Origin: Dehalococcoidales bacterium
GTDB lineage: Bacteria; Chloroflexota; Dehalococcoidia; Dehalococcoidales; UBA3254
Direction of reading: 5' to 3'
NCBI GenBank assembly: GCA_028718465.1
Contig: JAQULX010000009.1
Span: 1-20,134 of the forward strand
DNA length: 20,134 nucleotides
In this document: one piece after another, positions 6,654 through 12,892 of the stretch
Position numbering within the stretch: the first letter of the stretch is position 1
How the letters are laid out: each line of letters begins with the position of its first letter
Program-made: the position numbers and the translations under genes
Notes under the pieces: model-generated
The model's input: the letters and a program-made list of their open reading frames with translations, nothing else
Told to the model about the DNA's origin: nothing
Databases searched by the model: none

Positions 6654-6765
6654 GTTTAATATTTATAAGTGCATCACTCAAATCCAATAGAAAAGAAAAA
6701 TTGGTTCCGGCCAGGGTGTTCCAAGCACCCTGACAGGGAGAACTCCGGTTGCAGGAGCTTTGCTT
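6654..6765 (+). promoter_or_regulatory. Promoter and structured leader of the 227-residue gene
   Basis: TTTAATATTTATAAG (6654-6668) is a TATA box giving a start near 6688 and a leader of about 75 bases. In the leader, CAGGGTG (6712-6718) and CACCCTG (6726-6732) form a perfect 7-bp hairpin with a 7-base loop, and CCGG tetranucleotides on both sides could extend it. The ribosome site (AGGAG, eight to nine bases before ATG 6766) follows at once, so the hairpin could affect translation. Confidence 0.5.
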
Positions 6766-7449
6766 ATGTCAGAAATAGCCATAGCTAGAATAAATACCTT
6801 TGGGAGCAAGTCCCCCAAAGCTGATTTCGTATCGCCCGACGACCCTATTCTTGAGATTCCTCTATCTGAATTCCAGCATGTCCTCGATGACATGATATCA
6901 GTCTACAACCAGATTGCTGAGACTGTGCGTGATACAGGAATTCTCCGAGGCAGAGAACTTGCTCGACTCACAGAGAGCCACACGCAAGCCCTTAGAGCCG
7001 AAAGGTCACCTATCACCAAGATCCTCCTGCTCAATGCCTATATCCGGCAGCTATTGACGAAAATCCGTGATGCTCTGAAGATCCATCCGACAGAAGGCTC
7101 AAAGGTCGTCCAGGTCTGCTCAAAGGTCATGGCTCGCGCGGTACAGATTGTCGAGTACGTCAAAACCATAACTCAGGACTCTCCGCGTAAAGAGATCGCC
7201 CTGGACTCCCAACAAGCCCGGATTCTCTTCCAGGGAGCCAGTGGTGAGCCTGTGAGCCGCAAGGAAACCATCCGAGCCATGAAGAGAGCCGAAGCCCTTT
7301 GGCCAGCCCTGAGGTGCGGTCACAGACCAAATGACGGTCGTCAGACAACAAGGTTAACCGCGAAGGTGGAAGAGCTGAAGGATTCTCCAATAATGGGCTA
7401 CCGTGACCTTTGGCAACGGTCAGAAAGGAATGTAGGACTGAGCATATAA
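6766..7449 (+). CDS. Hypothetical helical protein (227 residues)
   Basis: Starts at ATG 6766, with AGGAG eight to nine bases upstream; a TTG two codons earlier is unlikely. It is not recognised. The N-terminal 40 residues carry a Pro/Asp-rich segment (KADFVSPDDPILEIPLSEF). About 35-140 is predicted all-helical and includes a long amphipathic stretch. The C-terminal third is basic, with RKETIRAMKRAEALWPALRC and RQTTRLTAKVEELKDS, which could hold a helix-turn-helix that contacts DNA. No signal peptide or membrane segment is seen. It stands alone behind its own promoter, downstream of the winged-helix regulator. A replicon-maintenance role is possible but unsupported. Confidence 0.65.
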   Translation: MSEIAIARINTFGSKSPKADFVSPDDPILEIPLSEFQHVLDDMISVYNQIAETVRDTGILRGRELARLTESHTQALRAERSPITKILLLNAYIRQLLTKIRDALKIHPTEGSKVVQVCSKVMARAVQIVEYVKTITQDSPRKEIALDSQQARILFQGASGEPVSRKETIRAMKRAEALWPALRCGHRPNDGRQTTRLTAKVEELKDSPIMGYRDLWQRSERNVGLSI

Positions 7450-8120
7450 GCTCGCCTAGTTAATATTGTCGAAAAATATATCATTAAGTTACATAAATCC
7501 GAGAAGGATATAATATGTTTGATGCTTGCTTCAGTTGATCTGCTAATACCGTTTCGCTTTCGTTTCTATTATAATAGCAGGTAAATATTATTTCCTTAAC
7601 TAGATAAATATTCTTTCCGAACCGTTACCAAATGAAACGCCTTTGAGGAGACTTATAAACTTCCTAAAACCTAGCTTAAAAGAATACTGGATTTCCGATA
7701 CCATCATAATTTATCGACCTTTCTTTTATTGTTTTTCCTGTGGAGACCAAATCCAGTAGTCACGCCAACACGCAGCGCCGAGGCAACAATCCGTCTCAGA
7801 AAAGATTAAATATAACGAATATACATTATAAATGCCAAATTTTGATTAATCCTACAGACTGGAGATCCTGGACACCTACTCCGGGTCTCCTCACCACCTC
7901 AATAATAATAGCAGTTCCATATAGGCGCAACGTTCGGGGTTAGTAAGCAGAGGGGATGTACCAAACTCAAAATATCCTCCCTGCACCTATTCATAATCCC
8001 TTCTGCTCTCACTATCAGTTCCAACGCTATCTCTCTTTGCTCTCAATCCGATTGTTCCATTCATAATAACAAAAAAAATATATATCTTATGTTACTATGT
8101 GTACTTGGTGAGGGGACATC
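7450..8120. other. Gene-poor region
   Basis: About 670 bases with no convincing gene. It holds a perfect 12-bp palindrome CTATTATAATAG (7567-7578) and a near-perfect hairpin between GGAGATCC (7861-7868) and GGGTCTCC near 7883-7890. An A-run/TATA element, AAAAAAAATATATATC, lies near 8070-8085 and is followed by GGTGAGGGG at 8107-8115, a promoter and ribosome site in front of the doubtful ORF at 8121. A 67-codon frame at 7740-7943 has no supporting signal. Confidence 0.5.
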
Positions 8121-8399
8121 TTGTATCGACCAAGACTAGAATCCCTTCAAAGATGCCCATCACCATTCACCTCTTTATTCGCTGAACGAGGAGATCACTC
8201 CGGCTTGCCTGTTGCAATGGCTATCCGGAGAAACATGGACAACATAAAGAACGGCTTTGGTTCGTCTCATGGTCTCATTCATCTCTTAGTATGTTATTCT
8301 CACTTTCCCTTTGTGGAAAAATGGCTTTATGATATTGTTTTCCGGCTAAACTACTTATCCTTACACGCAGTATATGTATATCATGGCTGGAGTCCTTGA
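8121..8399 (+). CDS. Doubtful ORF upstream of the small paralogue
   Basis: A 92-codon frame opening at TTG 8121. In its favour: GGTGAGGGG ends five bases before the TTG, and an A/T-rich TATA element lies 35-50 bases upstream. Its last 26 bases overlap the next gene, as would a coupled pair. Against it: composition (many His, Arg, Ser, Leu, Tyr) is not typical of its neighbours and nothing is recognised. It occupies the position that the P-loop-like gene holds before the paralogue at 12028, but shows no similarity to that protein. Confidence 0.3.
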   Translation: MYRPRLESLQRCPSPFTSLFAERGDHSGLPVAMAIRRNMDNIKNGFGSSHGLIHLLVCYSHFPFVEKWLYDIVFRLNYLSLHAVYVYHGWSP

Positions 8400-8601
8400 G
8401 CAGCTATTCAGGCCAAAAAAGAGAGCCTTTGTGCACTGCAATTCAAAGGAGTTGGAACTCCAGACCGCCAAGGAGATCCTAGCGGAGGTCTTCAGGGTCA
8501 AGCTCTCGGAGGTGGAAGAGATGCTTCAGAACCGCGTTGAGAAAACCCCATCTCAAGCAACATGCTGCGGTCTGTGGCCGCAAGAGTTCTGGCTGGAATG
8601 A
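8374..8601 (+). CDS. Small protein, paralogue of the one at 12028-12243
   Basis: 75 residues from ATG 8374 (72 from ATG 8383, MAGVLEQLF). It aligns over most of its length with the product of 12028-12243: SKELELQTAKEILAEVF against SKKQLELETAKQILQEVF, then EVEEMLQNRVEE-like helices, and a shared C-terminal GLWPxxFxLE. The family therefore has a helical centre and a conserved GLWP..F.LE tail. Function is unknown. Codons and spacing to 8399 suggest possible coupling to the doubtful upstream ORF. A hairpin terminator follows directly. Two divergent copies on one 20-kb replicon argue that the protein matters to the element. Confidence 0.72.
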   Translation: MYIMAGVLEQLFRPKKRAFVHCNSKELELQTAKEILAEVFRVKLSEVEEMLQNRVEKTPSQATCCGLWPQEFWLE

Positions 8602-8616
8602 CATTCGCTTGTCATT
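8597..8616 (+). terminator. Hairpin terminator after the small paralogue
   Basis: AATGACA (8597-8603) and TGTCATT (8610-8616) form a perfect 7-bp stem with a 6-base loop, followed by TTCTTGTG. It overlaps the stop codon of 8374-8601 and lies between convergent genes. The rest of 8617-8780 shows nothing. Confidence 0.5.
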
Positions 8617-8780
8617 TTCTTGTGCCTATTCTCCAAATGAGATGATTTACAATAGGGCAAGTCTCATTCCCGCTATTTACTTCGTATGTTCCGTTCCATC
8701 ATCCAGTCGTAGTTGGTAAGTATCCAGTGTATATGATCAAGCGGAAACTGTGATCGGCCTGTCATTTCCAGACTTATTTC

Positions 8781-10220
8781 TCATCGGATCATTTTTTTGG
8801 TTAAAACTACAACGAATAATGCTAGGAATAGATACCCTAAGAGGCGTTCTATCACGACGGCATATTTCCAAGCTCCAATGGGATGCAACTCGGCGGCAGT
8901 AGCACCAGTTAATGCCGCTGCACTGAAATACAAATAATCAGCCCAGGATGGGCTTCCAGCATCCATGACGTTAGTGGTTGGAGGTGCATTTTGAATTACT
9001 GTGGGGGTAATGTTTATGGAAATAGAAGATATTCCGGATGACCCAACATTTGCTATCCCCTCAAATATTCCGTAAAGTGATGCAAAAACAACGACGAATC
9101 CTAGCATACAAATGGCTGTCGGCCATACTTTAACCCCATATCCGCAGGTGATCCAGGCAATAATGTCAAATAATTTAGACCAGTCGTACCAGGATTTCTT
9201 GTTTTGAGCGATCCTTCTATATTGGTAATAACAAGCATCGGCATCATTAAAAAAACCAAGGTTTTTGAAATTATTGATCAATGTGATATATGTAGCACCT
9301 TGATATTCTAAGTGATCTTTGACAGTATCCCAACGAATATATGCGCGGTCATATTTTGCTTCAGCAAGACTAAATTTTTGGTCGAATACTGCCCCTAAAA
9401 ATGTAACGTCCTCTCTGAATTTCGCATCGTTGAAATTGGCACCCTTGCTGAAAATCGCTCCGTTGAACCCGGCATCCTTGCTGACAGTTGCTCCGCAGAA
9501 TGAGACATCCTCGTTGAAAGTCACTCCGTGGAACTCGGCGTATTCGCTAAAAGTTGCTTGGTTGAACACAGCACCCTCTCTGAACGTCGCAGTGACGAAC
9601 CCGGCCATCTTGCCAAAAGCCGCACCCATGAAATGGGCTTGCTTATTAAAAGTCGCAGCGATGAAACCGGCACCCATGTCGAAAGTCGCTTCGTTGAACA
9701 AGGCAGGTCCGCTAAAAGTCGCTTCGTTGAACAAGGCATGCTCGCTAAAAGTCGCTCCTATGAATACGGTATAGCTGCTGAAAGTTACTCCGTTGAACCA
9801 GGCATTTTTATTGAAAATTGAATTACTGAAGTCTAACGTTCCTTGAATCGAAGAATTGGTTATATTGATCGAAGATTGTACTATCTTTATATCTTCTTTC
9901 AAACCACCCAATTGTTTCTGCACTTCATCTCGCTCTACATGTTGGGTCGGCAGATCCAATTTGTTGAGGTCAAGATCGTCTTCTATGATAGCATTTCTCA
10001 AGCGGACTTTTTTTCCTTTTTGGATTCTCTTGAGAATCCAATCCGCAGAAATTGGTATCCTGGGGCGAGGTGCACCAGCCATTGATTTTCTCTGAAAGAA
10101 CTGCCACCAGTTTTGCTCCTCTCCCTGACTTTGAAGAGAGTCCAAGAAGGAACCAAAGTCCGATATTGATTTGAGCATACATCCTGATTTATTAGTAGTC
10201 GGTTTTTCTTCATCGGTCAT
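8781..10220 (-). CDS. Pentapeptide-repeat protein with C-terminal two-helix ion-channel-like domain
   Basis: 479 residues from ATG 10220. Residues 1-125 are soluble. About 126-285 consist of some 30 A(N/D)F-type pentapeptides (for example ALFNEATFS, AEFHGVTFN, ANFNDAKFR) that fold as a right-handed square beta helix. A linker with Trp/Tyr follows, then transmembrane helices near 365-388 and 455-474 with a re-entrant segment between, as in two-helix potassium channels. The filter, TVGYGD in those channels, is TGATAAELHPIG at 438-449, so the selectivity sequence is lost while the HPIG after it is kept. It starts two bases after the stop of the RHH gene, making it the third gene of the parA operon. 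A membrane anchor or sensor role is inference. Confidence 0.85.
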   Translation of the reverse strand: MTDEEKPTTNKSGCMLKSISDFGSFLDSLQSQGEEQNWWQFFQRKSMAGAPRPRIPISADWILKRIQKGKKVRLRNAIIEDDLDLNKLDLPTQHVERDEVQKQLGGLKEDIKIVQSSINITNSSIQGTLDFSNSIFNKNAWFNGVTFSSYTVFIGATFSEHALFNEATFSGPALFNEATFDMGAGFIAATFNKQAHFMGAAFGKMAGFVTATFREGAVFNQATFSEYAEFHGVTFNEDVSFCGATVSKDAGFNGAIFSKGANFNDAKFREDVTFLGAVFDQKFSLAEAKYDRAYIRWDTVKDHLEYQGATYITLINNFKNLGFFNDADACYYQYRRIAQNKKSWYDWSKLFDIIAWITCGYGVKVWPTAICMLGFVVVFASLYGIFEGIANVGSSGISSISINITPTVIQNAPPTTNVMDAGSPSWADYLYFSAAALTGATAAELHPIGAWKYAVVIERLLGYLFLALFVVVLTKKMIR

Positions 10221-10222
10221 CT

Positions 10223-10603
10223 TTAGTCGCTCTTCTTCATCTCATCAGTTACGAGCTTGTACAACTCTGGATATTTCTTTGATAGAGCTTCCTCTATCAG
10301 GGTCTTTGCTTCTGCGCTCTTGGAAAAATCAGGTATGGTCTTCTTCAGACAGTACATGATAGCGGATACGCGCGGTGACCAGAATGAAACTCGCGGTCGT
10401 TCTTTATATGCTATTCTCACAGATTCGCGTATAACTTGCGAACTTATAACTTGTCCACTTGTATTAATGTCTTCTTGTGAACTTGTGTTATTATCAAGAT
10501 TTAAGTTGTTATCTTGTGAACTTATAACTTGTCCACTTGTTCGATCCATCTTTTTCTCCAGTAAATCCATCATTGATGCCTTTCCACCCGTTTCTCTCTT
10601 CAT
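10223..10603 (-). CDS. ParG-like centromere-binding protein (RHH, small partition partner)
   Basis: 126 residues; its ATG (10603-10601) overlaps the parA stop as ATGA, so translation is coupled. The N-terminal 60 residues are low-complexity Ser/Gln/Asn/Asp, apparently disordered, and contain SGQVISSQ twice. The C-terminal part, about 70-118, fits a ribbon-helix-helix: strand RVSFWSPR, helix VSAIMYCLKKTI, then SAEAKTLIEEALSKKY. A mobile tail plus RHH is the plan of ParG-type partner proteins of small ParA ATPases. Such proteins bind the centromere and repress the par promoter. The family call rests on size, position and pattern. The gene's own DNA carries the candidate centromere repeats. Confidence 0.72.
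   Translation of the reverse strand: MKRETGGKASMMDLLEKKMDRTSGQVISSQDNNLNLDNNTSSQEDINTSGQVISSQVIRESVRIAYKERPRVSFWSPRVSAIMYCLKKTIPDFSKSAEAKTLIEEALSKKYPELYKLVTDEMKKSD
10434..10540. repeat. Candidate centromere (parS): 7-8 bp ACTTGT repeats inside the ParG-like gene
   Basis: A 23-bp exact repeat lies at 10440-10462 and 10518-10540. Within it the unit ACTT(G/A)T recurs every 7-8 bases: starts at 10434, 10442, 10449, 10457, then 10473, 10481, then 10512, 10520, 10527, 10535. RHH centromere-binding proteins bind short tandem units in this way. The same 13 bases ACTTATAACTTGT recur at the parA promoter (11384-11397). The repeats encode the disordered SGQVISSQ tail. Confidence 0.65.
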
Positions 10604-11346
10604 CCAATCACCTCATCGGCAAGTTCGGCGTAGGCTTTAGCCCCTGTAGACTCTGGGTCTGTCAGGCAAATTGGCTGGCCGTAACTAGGAGCGTCAGCCA
10701 ACCTAATGTTTCGGGGAATAACGGCTCTAAACACTTCTCCACCAAAGCGTCTTCTTATTCTCTCCGCAATGTCCTTGCTGGGGTTAGTTCGAGCGTCGTA
10801 CATTGTGAGCAGATATTTTTTCTTCATCTCATGCCCTAGATCATCGGTTACTATGTTCATCATGTCCATAAGCATCGCCAAACCTTCCAGTGCGAAGAAT
10901 TCTACTTGTACCGGAACTAAGATAGTGTCACAGGCCACAAGGGCATTTAGTGTCAGATAGCCAAGGTTGGGCGGGGTATCAATAATCACATAATCATAGT
11001 CATCCAACTCATCGAGCTTTCTTTTCAGGAGGGTTTCTCTATCGGGTCTATTTGCCAACTCCCGTTCGGCTTTCGATAGTTGGTTGTTCGTGGGAGCAAT
11101 ATCGAGGTTGGTTATCATTGTGGGCATGGTGATGTCTTGGATTGAAAGATCACCCATCAATGTATCGTACATGGTATTTTCCAGATGCCATTTATCGATT
11201 CCATAATGCGTAGTAGAAGACCCTTGAGGATCGATATCAATTAAAAGAACCTTCTTACCCTTAACCGCGAGGTAGGCAGATAGATTGCATACAGTAGTGG
11301 TCTTGCCGCATCCTCCCTTTTGATTTGCTACCGTTATTACCTCCAT
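10600..11346 (-). CDS. parA: ParA-family partition ATPase (small, type Ib-like)
   Basis: 248 residues from ATG 11346, with GGTGA four bases upstream. Deviant Walker A KGGCGKTTT at 10-18, DIDPQGSST at 37-45 and Walker B strand YVIIDTPPNLGY at 119-130 identify a ParA/Soj-type ATPase. It lacks the N-terminal DNA-binding domain of large ParA proteins, fitting the small type Ib class that works with an RHH partner. It hydrolyses ATP on nucleoid DNA to move and position plasmid copies. It is the first gene of an operon with the RHH protein and the pentapeptide channel. The minus-strand TATA sequence AAGTTATAAG at 11385-11394 lies inside the ACTTATAACTTGT motif, so binding of the partner should repress the operon. 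Confidence 0.93.
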   Translation of the reverse strand: MEVITVANQKGGCGKTTTVCNLSAYLAVKGKKVLLIDIDPQGSSTTHYGIDKWHLENTMYDTLMGDLSIQDITMPTMITNLDIAPTNNQLSKAERELANRPDRETLLKRKLDELDDYDYVIIDTPPNLGYLTLNALVACDTILVPVQVEFFALEGLAMLMDMMNIVTDDLGHEMKKKYLLTMYDARTNPSKDIAERIRRRFGGEVFRAVIPRNIRLADAPSYGQPICLTDPESTGAKAYAELADEVIG

Positions 11347-11379
11347 GATTCACCAAAGGTCTTTTGAGCTTATCAAGGT

Positions 11380-11438
11380 ATGCACTTATAACTTGTGAAA
11401 CAAGGTATAACTTAACATGTTATAACTTAACAAGTTGT
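11380..11438. promoter_or_regulatory. parA promoter/operator and divergent promoter region
   Basis: ACTTATAACTTGT (11384-11397 with flanks) repeats the centromere motif and includes the parA TATA box on the minus strand. TATAACTTAACA occurs at 11406-11417 and 11421-11432. GTTATAAC (11419-11426) is a perfect palindrome, and ACAAGTTG (11431-11438) is an inverted unit. The region also lies directly before the plus-strand gene starting at 11435, so one operator array can control both directions. Confidence 0.6.
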
Positions 11439-12031
11439 CAGAACCTGTTATCGCATCTATTTACATTCGCTCCACGCACGGCTCGCTATCATATTCAAAG
11501 GGGTACTCATATCATGTCATGGAGATCGAATTGCATCCAGCTGTTTCTCTGCAAGAAGACACCTTCAATATCCTGATTGCGCCTGTTGAGATGCTGGTAG
11601 ATGCCATCAACACCACCCCCAATTTGCAGCGGTACAAAGTCCTCTTCGTTAGCGGTAACCACTCTCGTATTCTCAGCCGCCTGAACCGCAATGTCACAGA
11701 GCTAGATATCCGTCGAGCATTCACCAGCTTCCAGCTCATGACGATCCTGGAAGAGAACCACCACACCTTCCTGATCATCGAGCATGATTCGCTGCTGTAT
11801 GAAGATGCCAGCGAGATGGTGGAATACGTCGCCCAGCACCTGCGCCAGACTTCCAGGGAAGCGACCGTGTTGCTCTATTCGCCCGCTCTAGACCCTCATC
11901 TGGAGAAGATGACCGAACTAGCCGACCGGGTATTCTACTTCTATGAGATGCCGAAAGCACCAGCAAAGAGCCGGGCAAAACCTGAGGTTAAGATGCCGGG
12001 ATCACAAGCCACTCTGGAGGCATACTCATGA
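11435..12031 (+). CDS. P-loop-NTPase-like protein without Walker A, first gene of three-gene cassette
   Basis: 198 residues if started at TTG 11435; ATG 11519 would give 170 and begin MEIELHPAVSL. Neither has a good ribosome site. Residues about 90-185 show alternating hydrophobic strands: YKVLFVSGN, then TFLIIEHDSLLYED as a Walker-B-like strand, then ATVLLYSPAL and ADRVFYFY. The order resembles the second half of a RecA/KaiC or ABC fold, but there is no GxxGxGK(T/S) loop, so it probably does not hydrolyse ATP as a classical P-loop enzyme. The stop overlaps the next ATG as ATGA. Codon use is richer in GC than the accessory genes around 16-19 kb. The function is unknown; it may bind a partner ATPase or DNA. 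Confidence 0.72.
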   Translation: MSEPVIASIYIRSTHGSLSYSKGYSYHVMEIELHPAVSLQEDTFNILIAPVEMLVDAINTTPNLQRYKVLFVSGNHSRILSRLNRNVTELDIRRAFTSFQLMTILEENHHTFLIIEHDSLLYEDASEMVEYVAQHLRQTSREATVLLYSPALDPHLEKMTELADRVFYFYEMPKAPAKSRAKPEVKMPGSQATLEAYS

Positions 12032-12243
12032 TATTTTGGAAACGGAAATCAAGTCTTGTACAGCCCCGGCAGGTCAGCAAAAAGCAACTCGAATTGGAAA
12101 CTGCCAAGCAAATCCTGCAAGAGGTCTTCCATGCCAGCCCATTGGATGTGGATGACATGATCCATGGGAGGCTTGAAGAGAAGAACTATCCTGTAAAGTG
12201 CGAGGAAGGACTGTGGCCAGCGACATTCTGCCTGGAGGATTAG
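12028..12243 (+). CDS. Small protein with GLWP..F.LE tail, second gene of cassette
   Basis: 71 residues from ATG 12028, which overlaps the previous stop (ATGA) and has GGAGG seven bases upstream. Basic N-terminus (FWKRKSSLVQPRQVSKK), a helix QLELETAKQILQEVF, a second helix DVDDMIHGRLEEK, a Cys, and GLWPATFCLED at the end. It is paralogous to 8374-8601. The gene is followed after two bases by the third cassette gene. The function is unknown. Tight coupling implies a complex or fixed ratio with the upstream P-loop-like protein. Confidence 0.8.
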   Translation: MIFWKRKSSLVQPRQVSKKQLELETAKQILQEVFHASPLDVDDMIHGRLEEKNYPVKCEEGLWPATFCLED

Positions 12244-12245
12244 AA

Positions 12246-12444
12246 ATGGGACGTAGCTTCGAGAGCATCAGGATGGGCGTGAAGGATGTCTCCTCCAGGT
12301 GGCTTAAGGCCAGCCGGGCTTTGAAGAAGGAAAGATCGGATCTATGGTGAGAAGCTGGCTGAGATGGCCAAAAAGCACTCCCGCGAGGCGTTCTATGTCA
12401 TGGACGATCCCCTTGAGGCAGCAGTGTTATCTGTGCTGGTGTAG
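12246..12444 (+). pseudogene. Third cassette gene, interrupted by a +1 frameshift
   Basis: ATG 12246 has GGAGG seven bases upstream but its frame stops at TGA after 34 codons (12348-12350). A second frame continues at once as GEKLAEMAKKHSREAFYVMD, then DPLEAAVLSVLV, to TAG 12442-12444. Removing one A in the run GAAAGATC near 12328-12331 joins them into a natural 65-residue helical protein (RALKKE-DRIYGEKLAEMA). This is a recent mutation, a sequencing error, or programmed frameshifting; the sequence around it shows no standard slippery heptamer. It ends four bases before the convergent vsr gene. It is not recognised by function. Confidence 0.68.
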
Positions 12445-12448
12445 ATGG

Positions 12449-12880
12449 TCAAGGTGATGGAAAACCATCTTGGTTAATCTCTTTCGAGGCTTTCTCCTCT
12501 ATTTTGCGAACCACATCATCCTTATTGCTTTGTATTTCATGTTCCCAGAATCTCAATACCACCCAACCATCGGCAGTGAGTGCATTTGTTACTGCCAGAT
12601 CTCGATCTCTATTTCCTTCCAGTTTCGTTTTCCAAAAGGAGAACCTGGTTTGGGGAATACTGCCATGAATCGGACAAAAGTGCCAAAAACATGAATCCAG
12701 GAATACCGCTACCTTCTGCTTTGGAAATGCAATGTCTATTTTAAATTTTCCATAGTGTATACGATAACGGTAGTTGTCTTTCCACAGATTGCGTCTTATA
12801 TTCAGTTCGATCTGTGTGTTTTTAGAACGAACTTTCGACATCATTTGACTTCTTTTTGTCTTAGATACAATATCCGTCAA
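12449..12880 (-). CDS. vsr: Very-short-patch-repair (Vsr) mismatch endonuclease
   Basis: 143 residues from TTG 12880; that start gives the usual N-terminus SKTKRSQMMSKVRSKNTQIE, whereas the internal ATG would cut it. The Vsr fold is seen: RSQMMSKVRSKNTQIE with Glu25, KIDIAFP with catalytic Asp49, VAVFLDSCFWHFCPIHG with His67 and His72, KLEGNRDRD, and GWVVLRFWEHEI. Vsr nicks beside T in T:G mismatches that arise when 5-methylcytosine is deaminated, starting repair. It lies 12 bases downstream of the C5-methyltransferase and on the same strand, so it protects the sites that enzyme methylates. Length is normal for the family. Confidence 0.93.
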   Translation of the reverse strand: MTDIVSKTKRSQMMSKVRSKNTQIELNIRRNLWKDNYRYRIHYGKFKIDIAFPKQKVAVFLDSCFWHFCPIHGSIPQTRFSFWKTKLEGNRDRDLAVTNALTADGWVVLRFWEHEIQSNKDDVVRKIEEKASKEINQDGFPSP

Positions 12881-12892
12881 TTTTTATCACTT

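Noticed and set aside
7740..7943. 67-codon plus frame in the gene-poor region
   Set aside because: No ribosome site, promoter or protein-like pattern.
9521..9739. Pentapeptide DNA repeats as a CRISPR-like array
   Set aside because: The repeat period is 15 or 30 bases with degenerate units that encode the beta helix; there are no unique spacers.
9319..9774. Long plus-strand frame opposite the pentapeptide repeats
   Set aside because: It is the antisense shadow of a repetitive coding sequence; repeats keep stops away in several frames.
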